Assembly: GCA_038198775.1 (NCBI GenBank)
Contig: JBBPZV010000034.1
Location: 85,173 to 149,172, forward strand
DNA length: 64,000 nucleotides
Direction: 5' to 3'
Source of the DNA: JACCYJ01 sp038198775
Lineage (GTDB): Bacteria; Actinomycetota; Actinomycetes; Propionibacteriales; Nocardioidaceae
The notes under the pieces are model-generated. The model searched no databases. It had not been told where the DNA came from and was given only the letters and a program-made list of their open reading frames with translations. The position numbers and the translations under genes are program-made. Below, piece by piece: positions 24,502-32,989 of the stretch (the stretch's first letter is position 1; each line of letters starts with the position of its first letter).

Positions 24502-25857
24502 CTAGCGCGGGAAGGACTTGCGGGTCTCCACCTGAGCGCCGGCTACCGGCTTGACCAGGTCTTCCACCGGCTGCTTGGCCGTGAAGGCAATGACCGGGCA
24601 GTTGATGAGGACGTTGGTCGATCCGAACGGAGCTCCGTCCGGCCCAGTGATCAGATCGGGCCGGCGTTTCACGAGGTTGAGCAGCTTGAACTCGTCGGTC
24701 TGCCGCACATTGAGGCCGCGCTTGACCGCCTTGTCCGTCCATTGCGCGAAGTTGGCGTCCCACAGCGGGCTGTAGGCGAACTTGCGGTGCGGATCAGCCA
24801 AGGTCGGGAAGTCACCTTGCAGGTTCAGTGAGTCACCGCCAAGACGCAGGGACCGAAGCAGAGCCTTGTTGCGCAAGGAAGCGTCCTCGGACGCGTGCCC
24901 GTCGAGGATCAGGTGGATGATCCCCTGGGATTCCGGGTTGTACAGCCCGGTCTGGCCGTTGATGAACGGGAAGATCCGTTCCCGAACGGATCCGAGGAAG
25001 TCGTCCCCGCCCTGCAGCGGAGTCCGGCTCAGTAGCGGAACGTACGTCGCCCGTTCCAAGGTGGCGGTGGCGGGGTCCGAGGCCTCGGTGCTCAGGTAGA
25101 TGATCGGTTGCCCCGAGTCGAACCCGGTGATGACGAGCAGCTCGACCGAGGGGGCATAATACTCACCTGGGCCGGCCTTGCGCGCGGGATTGATGCGAAG
25201 CACGCGGTCGGCGGTGTTGGTGTGATGCACAACATCGAAGTTGCCACGTCCCACCGCGACGATCGGCGCGTTGTAGACCGTTCTCGAGCCCTTGAACTTG
25301 ATGAAGGGGCTGTAACGGGGCCCTCCGACCCCACCTGGTTTTGCCACGGCTGCGGGAAAGACGTTCGGACCCTGCTTCAGGACTCGTTGAGGACTGAAGT
25401 CTGGAATCCCCTGAAAGTGCGTGATGCCCTCACCGAACTTGTTGCCTTCCGGAGCGGTGAGCTTGACGTCTTGAACGCAACTCTGGCAACCGATGCCGAT
25501 ATTGGCGAGCTTCGGGGCGAAGTTGACGTTGAGGTCGCGAGCCGCTCCCTCGTCAGACGCCTCGGTGACGACGTACCAGACGGTGGTGCCGTGGTACCGG
25601 CCCTGATGCAGCGGCAGCGTAGCGCTGTGGTGATCGAGGTTGACTTCGACTGTGTTGGCGAGGACAAGCTTCTTGACGGGCAGCTTCCCTGTCGTCTGTC
25701 CGGGGATGGAAGAGGCCACCGCGCTCGGTAGCGTGTCGCCGACCCCCGCGGCGGTGTCTGAGGACCCGCTCACGGCGTACGGAGATGCCAGGATCAATGG
25801 CGTGGCTACGGCAGCGCTGAGCAGCGGCAAGGACTTTCTCGGGACTTTTCGCTTCAT
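24502..25857 (-). CDS. Secreted protein of unknown function (451 aa), lower GC
   Basis: A 451-aa exported protein. It has a signal peptide (MKRKVPRKSLPLLSAAVATP...SPYAVSGSS), then an all-beta-looking mature chain with one cysteine pair (CQSC near 124-127) and one more cysteine close to the C-terminus (LINCPVIAF). No enzyme motif was recognised. The ATG has GGAGTGG ten bases upstream. Codon third positions are visibly less GC-rich than in neighbours, and the gene sits between core genes recO and era, so recent acquisition is plausible. It could be a surface or substrate-binding protein. I do not assign a function. Confidence 0.75.
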   Translation of the reverse strand: MKRKVPRKSLPLLSAAVATPLILASPYAVSGSSDTAAGVGDTLPSAVASSIPGQTTGKLPVKKLVLANTVEVNLDHHSATLPLHQGRYHGTTVWYVVTEASDEGAARDLNVNFAPKLANIGIGCQSCVQDVKLTAPEGNKFGEGITHFQGIPDFSPQRVLKQGPNVFPAAVAKPGGVGGPRYSPFIKFKGSRTVYNAPIVAVGRGNFDVVHHTNTADRVLRINPARKAGPGEYYAPSVELLVITGFDSGQPIIYLSTEASDPATATLERATYVPLLSRTPLQGGDDFLGSVRERIFPFINGQTGLYNPESQGIIHLILDGHASEDASLRNKALLRSLRLGGDSLNLQGDFPTLADPHRKFAYSPLWDANFAQWTDKAVKRGLNVRQTDEFKLLNLVKRRPDLITGPDGAPFGSTNVLINCPVIAFTAKQPVEDLVKPVAGAQVETRKSFPR

Positions 25858-26096
25858 TCTCTACCACTCCGGTCTTTGCGACTTGGTACGCGGCTTATCC
25901 TCGCGCCTTGCACAGCAGGCTAAGCGCGTGTCACCCGGTGCGGAATACGTGCTGGATTACGGAGTCGTGACCGACACTTGACGGAGTGGCGACGTCGGGA
26001 CGGTGGTTCTTGACGGACCGGTCATAAGGCGTACGCTCTGCAAGCCACGTGCCCATGGGACCCGATCCAACTGGAGCCACCGCTACGCTCTCTGGC

Positions 26097-26885
26097 GTGA
26101 CAAGCCCCATCCGCCCGGGGACGACGATCGCGACGGCTGAGCTGCTCGAGCGCATCGAGGACTACTACGACACCGTGCCGCGAGCGACCGCGACCGTGCG
26201 GGAAGTGGGACCGTTCTCGCTGTTCGTCGCGACCGAGGGCTGGCCCTACTACGCGAGGCCACGCCGCGGCGACGTCGGTGCCGTCACCGCTCGAGACGTC
26301 GACACTGTGCTGGCCGCGCAGCAAGAGCTGGGTGTCCCACGCCAGATCGAGTGGGTGCACGAGATCACGCCGAGCCTGCTCGTCGCCGCGCGGTCCGCTG
26401 GGATGCCGGTGCAGGAGTGTCCGCTGCTGGTGTTGCGGCATGAGCTGTCGGCGGGTGCCCCCGACGGCATCGAGGTGTCGGTGCTGCAGCCCGACAACGA
26501 GCGTTTCGCTGCCGCCCGCGCCGCGGTCGCCGCGGGCTTCGCCGAGCGTGACGAGCTGCGCCCGGAGCCGGTGTTCGAATGGATCAGCAACCGGGTCCGC
26601 CGCCGCCTGCTCAGCGTCGTGGGCGCCTTCGACAGCTCCGGTGCAGCCGTCGGTGGCGGCAGCCACGCTGTCCGCGACCAGGTCAGCGAGCTGACCGGCA
26701 TCGCGGTGCTCCCCGGCCACCGGCGCCGGGGTATCGGCGCGGCGATCACCCAGGCGCTGACCGCGGATGCGATCGCCGCCGGGGCCACCACAGTGTTCTT
26801 GTCGGCGGACGGTGAGGACGTCGCCCGCGTCTACCAGCGGGTCGGGTTCGAGCGCCTTGGCACCGCGTGCATCGCCGAGCCGTGA
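26097..26885 (+). CDS. GNAT family N-acetyltransferase
   Basis: A 262-aa protein with a C-terminal GNAT domain. The acetyl-CoA motif is ELTGIAVLPGHRRRGIGAAI, followed by ATTVFLSADGEDVARVYQRVGF. The N-terminal half is a less conserved GNAT-like lobe. The GTG at 26097 was chosen because TACGCT (26084-26089) ends seven bases upstream, which fits a leaderless transcript. No ribosome binding site precedes it. Substrate unknown. It is followed 13 bases later by a lipoprotein gene. Confidence 0.78.
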   Translation: MTSPIRPGTTIATAELLERIEDYYDTVPRATATVREVGPFSLFVATEGWPYYARPRRGDVGAVTARDVDTVLAAQQELGVPRQIEWVHEITPSLLVAARSAGMPVQECPLLVLRHELSAGAPDGIEVSVLQPDNERFAAARAAVAAGFAERDELRPEPVFEWISNRVRRRLLSVVGAFDSSGAAVGGGSHAVRDQVSELTGIAVLPGHRRRGIGAAITQALTADAIAAGATTVFLSADGEDVARVYQRVGFERLGTACIAEP

Positions 26886-26898
26886 CCGGCTGCTTGGC

Positions 26899-27843
26899 AT
26901 GACTACACTGCGCGGCAGCCCGTTCGGCGACGATGGGGACGCAGGGGGTAGACGTCGGCTGGCCGCGGCAGCGGTACTGGCCGCTGCGGCGCTGTCGGTC
27001 CAGGGCTGCTCGAGCACCACCGACCTGGCGGGCGAGCCGCCGCGCAGGTCCGCAGCGACCGCGGTGACGCCCCCGGCCATGACGTTGCCGACGCCAACCA
27101 GACCCGAGGCGACGACTGCTGGCCCGACCGCGGCACCGACCTCGCCGGAGCCGCCGGCCGTCCGTGAGTGCCGCCGACTGCCGAGGCACGACGCGATCGT
27201 GGGCGTCACGCTCCGTGCGAGCCGGACCGTGCCCTGCAGCAAGACTCACAACGCGCAGACGTACCACGTCGGACGGCTCACGCCGGAGATGCGCAAGGCA
27301 GCGCGCACCGGCGACGTCACCGCGTTGTACGCCTTGGCCGGCGGACGCTGTCGGCGCATCCTGCCGCACTGGCTGGGCGGGAGTGCGGGTGACGTGGCCC
27401 TCAGCCAGTTCCGTTTCGTCGTCGCAGCGCCGACTCGGGCCGCCGTGGCCGCGGGAGCACGCTGGCTGCGCTGCGACCTCGTCGCGCACCAGACCCGCCA
27501 CCGGCTGCTGTCCCTGTCACCCAACACGAGTGGCGTGCTGGGTACCCGCCGAGCAACCGGCTACCGCAGCTGTGCCCGAGGAGACATCGCCGCCGCCAAT
27601 ACCGTGGTGTGTTCGCTTCGTCACCGGTGGCGAGCCGTCCACGCGGTACGCGTAGATCCCCCGAAGGCCGGCTTCCCGGGACGCCACGCGGTCTCCAGCC
27701 GCATGCGCTCAACGTGCGAGTCAAGGGTCAGGGCGTACCTGAGGACCACCGGTGCCTTCCGTTTCGGCTGGATACGTCCCACGAAGGTGCTCTGGAACCA
27801 CGGCGCGCACTACGGCGTCTGCTACGCCCATGTCAGCCAATGA
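26899..27843 (+). CDS. Septum-formation-like lipoprotein
   Basis: A 314-aa lipoprotein. It has a signal segment RRRLAAAAVLAAAALSVQGC with lipobox VQGC near residue 37, then a Pro/Thr-rich linker, then a cysteine-rich domain of about 220 residues. That domain has the repeated 'C..PH/H..' layout (VPCSKTHNAQTYHVGRL, VVCSLRHRWRAVHAV) of the actinobacterial Septum_form family, whose role is poorly known. The ATG follows the GNAT stop closely, so the two may be co-transcribed. Confidence 0.7.
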   Translation: MTTLRGSPFGDDGDAGGRRRLAAAAVLAAAALSVQGCSSTTDLAGEPPRRSAATAVTPPAMTLPTPTRPEATTAGPTAAPTSPEPPAVRECRRLPRHDAIVGVTLRASRTVPCSKTHNAQTYHVGRLTPEMRKAARTGDVTALYALAGGRCRRILPHWLGGSAGDVALSQFRFVVAAPTRAAVAAGARWLRCDLVAHQTRHRLLSLSPNTSGVLGTRRATGYRSCARGDIAAANTVVCSLRHRWRAVHAVRVDPPKAGFPGRHAVSSRMRSTCESRVRAYLRTTGAFRFGWIRPTKVLWNHGAHYGVCYAHVSQ

Positions 27844-27942
27844 GATGTGAGTTCGTCAACCCGGTGGCCAGGTGTTGTGGGCTGCGCTGCAACGTGGTGA
27901 GTCCATCACCGACGCCGCGAAGGGCCAGCAGGGGACCAGCTG

Positions 27943-28650
27943 CTACTGCGGCTCGGGAGCAGATTGAAACGTGCCCACACAGGCCTTGTTGCCGTCCGGG
28001 TCCGCGATGACGGTGGTCCAAGGCGCCCTACTGTCGTCGACGATCACGGCCCCGGCGGCCACGGTGGCCGCGATGCGTTGCTCGGCAACGTCGTACGGGA
28101 CCTGTACATCGATGTGGAACCTCTGACGCGGTACCGGGTGGGGATCGGTTCCTTGGAACCACAGGATCGGTACCCGGCCCGTGGCGTCGCGCACGTCATC
28201 GCCGATGGTGCCACGACCCTGTGCCTCGGTGCCGCCGGTCAGCAGAGCCGCCCACACAGGTGCCACGGCAGCCGCGTTCGCGGTGTCGAGCGCCAGCTCG
28301 ATGGTGGCAATTGATCCCGGATCTGCGGAGAGCGACTGCTCGGCCGCGATCTCACTGATTCGGCGGGCCAGGTCGACGTCTCGCTGGGTCACCCACTCGA
28401 CCTGGTGCTCGGTGCCCGCGTCGTCGCGGTAGACCGCGTCGTCGCTGATCAGCTTCAGGTCAACATGAGCCTTGCTCATCCGAACCTCGAGATGATGCCC
28501 GGCGGCTTCCCCGGCCTCGTCGATGGCGGAGAGGAAACGCACACCTGCACGGAAGTCGCCGATGACGAATCGGGCATGCAGACCCTGGCCCAGCTTGCGC
28601 CAATCCGCAGGGGCGGCCGCGGTGATCTGCTGCGCGCTGAGCATCTCCAT
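27943..28650 (-). CDS. Second pterin dehydratase-like / VOC fusion protein
   Basis: A 235-aa paralog of the protein at 8478-9125 with the same order of domains: a dehydratase-like half (WRKLGQGLHARFVIGDFRAG) and a VOC half (ELALDTANAAAVAPVWAALL, FHIDVQVPYDVAEQRIAAT). The dehydratase active-site loop is changed to GHHLEVRMSKAHVDLKL and lacks the proline of HHP, and an insertion (YRDDAGTEHQ) follows. This copy may bind but not process pterin. The ATG has a GGGGAAAG stretch upstream. No related pathway gene adjoins it. Confidence 0.78.
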   Translation of the reverse strand: MEMLSAQQITAAAPADWRKLGQGLHARFVIGDFRAGVRFLSAIDEAGEAAGHHLEVRMSKAHVDLKLISDDAVYRDDAGTEHQVEWVTQRDVDLARRISEIAAEQSLSADPGSIATIELALDTANAAAVAPVWAALLTGGTEAQGRGTIGDDVRDATGRVPILWFQGTDPHPVPRQRFHIDVQVPYDVAEQRIAATVAAGAVIVDDSRAPWTTVIADPDGNKACVGTFQSAPEPQ

Positions 28651-28773
28651 GGTGCGCTTTCCCCTGTCTGTGAACAATGCGGCGATGGTAGCCACGAGCC
28701 CTGACGAAGGCTTCACGAAGACCCCCATCCAGGTTCGTGACTCATGTATCCGCAACGGCGTGGCGAACGACCG

Positions 28774-29013
28774 CTACTGGGCCGGTGCGACCGTCGTGCT
28801 CGTCGCGCAGTGGTTCTTGCCCTTGGGGCGGATATGGGTGAACCCGGTGCGTGCTCGAACAGGCTGCGGGTGCCGTTGTAGAGGAAGGAGGCGGTGACCT
28901 TCTTGCCGGCGGTGTCCTGCGGGTAGCCCTCGAAGACCCCGCCGCCGGTCTTTGGCGTCGTAGGTCTTCTCGGAGACGAAGGTGTGGACAACCGAGCCCA
29001 GCGCGGCACCGAC
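28774..29013 (-). pseudogene. C-terminal relic of an unidentified protein, two frameshifts
   Basis: On the minus strand, coherent protein-like sequence continues across three frame segments: SVVHTFVSEKTYDAKDR, then GVFEGYPQDTAGKKVTASFL and YNGTRSLFEH, then GFTHIRPKGKNHCATSTTV ending at a TAG at 28774-28776. Each switch needs a small insertion or deletion. The composition (many Thr, Lys, Tyr) suits an extracellular protein. I do not recognise the family, and no start is present. Confidence 0.55.
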
Positions 29014-29080
29014 TTGCGAAGAGCCGATTCAAGCGGTCACGTCGCCAAGCCTGGGCCGTGGCCTGAGTGTCCGCGGGGGC

Positions 29081-30025
29081 TCAGAACCCCAGGCGGCGCA
29101 GCTGTTTGGGGTCTCGCTGCCAGTCCTTGGCCACCTTGACCCGCAGCTCCAGGTAGGCCGGTGTCCCCAGGAGTCGCTCGATCTGGGCCCGGGAGTCGGT
29201 GCCTATCCGCTTCAGCCGACTTCCGCCGGCGCCGATCAGGATGCCCTTCTGGCTGGTTCGCTCGACGAACATCGTGGCACTGATGTCCAGCAGCGGCGCG
29301 TCGTCGGGGCGGCCGGTACGCAACGCCATCTCGTCGACGACCACCGCAACCGAATGGGGCAGCTCGTCACGCAGGTCCTCCAGCGCCGCCTCGCGGATCA
29401 GCTCCGCGACCAGTGTCTCCTCGGGCTGATCGGAGAGCTCGCCGTCGGGAAACAGTGGCGTGCCCTCCGGCAGCTGCTCGACGAGCAGGTCCCGCAGCAG
29501 GGTCACCCGGTCGCCGGTGACCGCCGATACCGGCACGATGTGGTCCCAGCCCAGCCCGAGCTCCGCACCGAGGGAGTCGGCGGCCGCGAGCTGCTCGACG
29601 AGCCGGCCCGGGTCGACCAGGTCGGACTTGGTGACGATCGCCAGCGTCGGCCGGGCTCGGGCTCGCGCCACCTCCCCGGCCAGGTGACGATCGCCTGGAC
29701 CGATCCGTTGGTCGGCCGGCAGGCAGACTCCGATGACGTCGACCTCCGCCCAGGTGCGGCGCACCACGTCGTTGAGCCGCTGTCCCAGCAGCGTGCGCGG
29801 ACGGTGCAGACCGGGGGTGTCCACGACCACGAGCTGTGCCGCCGGCAGGTGCACCAGCCCCCGCACGGCGTGGCGGGTCGTCTGGGGGCGCGAGGACGTG
29901 ATCGCCACCTTGGCGCCGACTAGCGCGTTGGCCAGCGTCGACTTGCCGGTGTTCGGACGACCGACGAAGCACGCGAACCCGGAGCGGAAGCCTGACGGCC
30001 GGGCGGGTCCGGGTGAGGTGGTCAC
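29081..30025 (-). CDS. era: GTPase Era
   Basis: An essential GTPase acting in 16S rRNA maturation and 30S assembly. The 314-aa protein has G1 GRPNTGKST, a T at the switch I region (SSRPQTTRHAVRG), G3 DTPGL, G4 TKSD and a C-terminal KH domain ending YLELRVKVAKDWQRDPKQLR. The GTG at 30025 overlaps the stop of a short upstream frame (GTGA). In related actinobacteria the order is corC - cytidine deaminase - era. Here only a stub of the deaminase remains. Confidence 0.95.
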   Translation of the reverse strand: MTTSPGPARPSGFRSGFACFVGRPNTGKSTLANALVGAKVAITSSRPQTTRHAVRGLVHLPAAQLVVVDTPGLHRPRTLLGQRLNDVVRRTWAEVDVIGVCLPADQRIGPGDRHLAGEVARARARPTLAIVTKSDLVDPGRLVEQLAAADSLGAELGLGWDHIVPVSAVTGDRVTLLRDLLVEQLPEGTPLFPDGELSDQPEETLVAELIREAALEDLRDELPHSVAVVVDEMALRTGRPDDAPLLDISATMFVERTSQKGILIGAGGSRLKRIGTDSRAQIERLLGTPAYLELRVKVAKDWQRDPKQLRRLGF

Positions 30026-30105
30026 CGGGCATCGGGGTGCACGGCGCGGGCGAGCGTCACCAGCTTGGCGTCCTCCTGCTCGAAAAGGGGCGGGGCGGGC
30101 AACAC
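30022..30105 (-). pseudogene. N-terminal stub of a cytidine-deaminase-like gene
   Basis: A GTG-started frame of 27 residues (VLPAPPLFEQEDAKLVTLAR...) ends at a TGA overlapping the era start. The segment EDAKLVTLARA resembles the N-terminus of the cytidine-deaminase-like protein that sits between corC and era in other actinobacteria. Nothing of the catalytic HAE or PCxxC region follows, so this looks like the remaining N-terminus after a deletion. Alternatively it is a short upstream frame coupling translation of era. Confidence 0.4.
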
Positions 30106-30176
30106 GCTCGCAGCGTACGGGCTGGGTTCGCCATCTCGGTGACACCGGTGCCCTGACATGTTCACCGCGCCGTGAC

Positions 30177-30200
30177 AACCTGTCCGCGGGCGGCTCCGTA
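30177..30200 (+). promoter_or_regulatory. Candidate ECF-type promoter of the first SigE-like sigma gene
   Basis: AACC at 30177-30180, exactly 16 bases, then CGTA at 30197-30200, in the layout of extracytoplasmic-function sigma promoters (AAC...CGT). It lies 45 bases before the sigma factor GTG. The same AACC-N16-CGT arrangement precedes the other sigma gene at 35024, which suggests that each may be autoregulated. Confidence 0.4.
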
Positions 30201-30244
30201 CTGGAAGTGACAGCACGTCGACCGACCGGCGCCCTGGGAGTCAG

Positions 30245-30757
30245 GTGGACAACGCCAGCAGCAGGGACGCCGAGTTCACGTCGTACGTGGCGGCTCGCCG
30301 GCCGCAGCTGCGGCGCACTGCGTTCCTGCTCTGCGGGGACTGGCACCTGGCAGAGGACCTTGTGCAGACCGCCCTGGCCAAGCTCTACGTCGCCTGGCCG
30401 CGCGTGCGCCGGAACGGGTCGCCGGAGGCGTACGTCCGCACGATCTTGGTGCGCTCGCACATCGACGAGACCAGACGTCCCTGGCGTCGGGAACGATCGT
30501 CGTCACAGCTGCCGGAGGTCGCTGCGGCGGTCGGCCCGCCGCTGGAGGAACGGGAGGCGCTGCTCGCGGCGCTCGCCTCGCTACCGCCCGGCCAACGGGC
30601 CGCGGTGGTGCTGCGGCACTGGGCCGGCCTGTCCGTCGAGGAGACCGCGGCTGACCTGGGTTGTTCGACCGGCACCGTCAAGAGCCAGACGGCCCGCGCT
30701 GTCGCTCGACTGCGCGAGGTGCTCGATGCCTCGCCCGCCACGGGAGGACGAGCATGA
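30245..30757 (+). CDS. SigE-type (group 4) RNA polymerase sigma factor
   Basis: A 170-aa sigma factor with only regions 2 and 4, of the actinobacterial SigE-related group. Region 2 is LRRTAFLLCGDWHLAEDLVQTALAKLY and WPRVRRNGSPEAYVRTILV. Region 4 is LPPGQRAAVVLRHWAGLSVEETA and LGCSTGTVKSQTARAVARLR. The GTG has GGGAG upstream. Its stop overlaps the ATG of the next gene (ATGA), a membrane-anchored partner, which is the usual arrangement for a sigma factor and its controller. Confidence 0.88.
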   Translation: MDNASSRDAEFTSYVAARRPQLRRTAFLLCGDWHLAEDLVQTALAKLYVAWPRVRRNGSPEAYVRTILVRSHIDETRRPWRRERSSSQLPEVAAAVGPPLEEREALLAALASLPPGQRAAVVLRHWAGLSVEETAADLGCSTGTVKSQTARAVARLREVLDASPATGGRA

Positions 30758-31665
30758 GCCACCACGACGACATCCCCGACGAGCGGCTGTACGGCGCGCT
30801 GCGGGAGGCGCTCGAACCAGAACCACCGATGTGCTCGCAGCCCTCGGACGACCTGCGCCGCGGTCGGCGCCGGCTGCGGCGCCGGCGCATCGGCGCCGCC
30901 GCCGGCGTCGCAGCCGTGCTGCCGGTCGCCGCGATCGTGGGTTGGACGGTGCCGAGCGGGTCGTCGGCCGGCCCTAGCAGTCCGGGCTTCTCCGGCGCAT
31001 CCGATGGCCCCTCCAACGGCCACCTGAGCGGCCGTTGCGTCACCGGTCGGGCGACGGCGCCGCCGCGCCACCAGGGAGGTATCCGGGCTGCCAAGGGTAG
31101 GGCCACCGCCATCGCCGGCAGCGCCTGCCGAGCCGTCCCCGGCAAGCCGATCGGCATCCGGCCGGCCGACCGGTTGACCTCGGTGCTCAGCAACGTTCTC
31201 GACCGCGGCGGTGGGCACCTGTCCAGCAGCGGCCTCGCCGCGGCGGCGAATGGCAACGCCGGAGACCTCGGCTACCTGTCGGTAGCTGCGGACTGGCACG
31301 ACGGTGTGCGGGTCGGCGCCGTCGATCTCAGCGTCCTGGATCCTGCGGCGGGAACTGCCGCGGAAAGCATCGACGCGACAGCCCCGTGCCAGGATCCTGG
31401 CCTCGCGGGTGGTCCGCGGCTGACCTGCACCACGCGTCGCCTTTCCGACGGAAGCGCCGTACAGGTCGGAACCGGGAGCCGGGCCGGCCTCGTGCGCATC
31501 ACCGTGCGGTTCGACCGCCCGGACGGCCAACTGGTGTGGGCAACGGCCGACCAGGCCAGCCATGCCTGGTGGGGGTTCGGGAACGGTGCCAAGCCACTGG
31601 CCGCTCCCCCGGCGAGCGTGGCCGGGCTCGTCGCGCTGGCGACGGATGCGCGCGCTTACCTGTGA
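30754..31665 (+). CDS. Membrane-anchored extracytoplasmic protein, probable sigma partner
   Basis: A 303-aa protein with a short acidic cytoplasmic part (about 1-35), an Arg-rich stretch, one membrane segment (about 45-66, IGAAAGVAAVLPVAAIVGW) and a secreted domain of about 230 residues containing four cysteines. Translational overlap with the preceding sigma gene suggests an anti-sigma or sensor role. The cytoplasmic part lacks a recognisable zinc-binding anti-sigma HxxxCxxC motif, so the mechanism is unclear. No other family recognised. Confidence 0.65.
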   Translation: MSHHDDIPDERLYGALREALEPEPPMCSQPSDDLRRGRRRLRRRRIGAAAGVAAVLPVAAIVGWTVPSGSSAGPSSPGFSGASDGPSNGHLSGRCVTGRATAPPRHQGGIRAAKGRATAIAGSACRAVPGKPIGIRPADRLTSVLSNVLDRGGGHLSSSGLAAAANGNAGDLGYLSVAADWHDGVRVGAVDLSVLDPAAGTAAESIDATAPCQDPGLAGGPRLTCTTRRLSDGSAVQVGTGSRAGLVRITVRFDRPDGQLVWATADQASHAWWGFGNGAKPLAAPPASVAGLVALATDARAYL

Positions 31666-31675
31666 CTCGCTCCTA

Positions 31676-32989
31676 TCAGGCGCTGACGCTTCGGCCCTCG
31701 GTGTCGGTGTCCGCCGTGTCGGCAGGCGGCACCAGCCGTACGACGACCGTTCCCACCCGGTTTCGCCGGCCCGCGGGGGACTCCGCCCGCAGCCTCAGAC
31801 CCTCGACCTCGACCTCGCTGCCCGGGATCGGCACCTTGCCGAGATGCTTGGCCATCAGCCCCCCCACCGAGTCGACGTCGTCGTCGGCCAGCTCGAGGCC
31901 GAACAGCTCGCCGAGATCGTCCACGGCAAAACGCGCTGAGACCCGGACCGAGTCGTCGGCCAGCCGCTCCACCTGGTCGGGTTCGACGTCGTACTCGTCG
32001 GTGATCTCCCCGACGATCTCCTCGAGGATGTCCTCGATCGTCACCAGCCCGGCGGTGCCGCCGTACTCGTCGACGGCGATCGCGACGTGCATCCGCTGGG
32101 CCTGCATCTCCCGCAGCAGCACGTCCACGGGCTTGGAGTCCGGGACGTAGAGGCAGCGCCGCATCACCGACCCGACCTGTTCGGTGGTCTCCGCCTCGTG
32201 GCGGTCGAAGACCCGCTTGGTGACGTCCTTGAGGTACGCCATGCCGACGACGTCGTCGAGGCCGTCGCCGATGACCGGTATCCGGGAGTACCCGCTGCGC
32301 AGCGCCAGCGAGATCGTCTGGCGCAGGCTCTTGGTGCGTTCGATGAACACCACGTCGGTACGGGGCACCATCACCGCCCGCACGATCGTGTCGCCCAGCT
32401 CGAAGACGGAATGGATCATCGCGCGTTCACCGGACTCGATGAGCCGGCTCGCCTCGGCGAGGTCCACGGCGGCGCGCAGCTCCGCCTCGGTGTTGAACGG
32501 TCCCTCTCGGAAGCCGCGGCCCGGGGTCAGCGCGTTGCCGAGCAGGATCAGCAGCCGCGGCAGCGGGCCCAGGACCCGGGTCAGCAGCAGGACCGGCCCC
32601 GCCACCAGCGGTGCCACCCGTTCCGCGTGCCGCTTGCCGAGGGTGCGCGCCGCCACGCCGATCGCGACGTAGGAGAGCACCACCATTCCTCCGGCCGCAA
32701 GCAGCACCCGCTGCCACGTCACGGCGACGGAGTTCGACACGACAAGGGCGACGATGACCACCGCGGTGGTTTCCGCGGTCAGGCGCAGCAGCAGCACGGT
32801 GTTGAGGTAGCTGGGTGGGTCCTCGGTGATCTGCACCACCCGGGCGGCGCCACGACGGCCGGCCCGCACCCCCTCCTCCGCACGGACCCGGGAGAACGAC
32901 GACAACGCGGCGTCCGCCGCGGCCAGCAGGCCGGCAGTCAGCGTGAGGACCGCGGCAAGGACCAGCAGCCAGCCGTCCGAGCGGGTCAC
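31676..32989 (-). CDS. Hemolysin/CorC family membrane protein (DUF21, CBS pair, CorC_HlyC)
   Basis: A 437-aa membrane protein. The N-terminal DUF21 region has about three membrane helices (WLLVLAAVLTLTAGLLAAAD, ETTAVVIVALVVSNSVAV, RVLLAAGGMVVLSYVAIGV). It is followed by two CBS domains (about 205-330, with VMVPRTDVVFIERTKS and VAIAVDEYGGTAGLVTIEDI) and a C-terminal CorC/HlyC transporter-associated domain. Members are linked to magnesium or cobalt handling. The GTG overlaps the ybeY stop by four bases, part of the conserved phoH-ybeY-corC string. Confidence 0.9.
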   Translation of the reverse strand: MTRSDGWLLVLAAVLTLTAGLLAAADAALSSFSRVRAEEGVRAGRRGAARVVQITEDPPSYLNTVLLLRLTAETTAVVIVALVVSNSVAVTWQRVLLAAGGMVVLSYVAIGVAARTLGKRHAERVAPLVAGPVLLLTRVLGPLPRLLILLGNALTPGRGFREGPFNTEAELRAAVDLAEASRLIESGERAMIHSVFELGDTIVRAVMVPRTDVVFIERTKSLRQTISLALRSGYSRIPVIGDGLDDVVGMAYLKDVTKRVFDRHEAETTEQVGSVMRRCLYVPDSKPVDVLLREMQAQRMHVAIAVDEYGGTAGLVTIEDILEEIVGEITDEYDVEPDQVERLADDSVRVSARFAVDDLGELFGLELADDDVDSVGGLMAKHLGKVPIPGSEVEVEGLRLRAESPAGRRNRVGTVVVRLVPPADTADTDTEGRSVSA

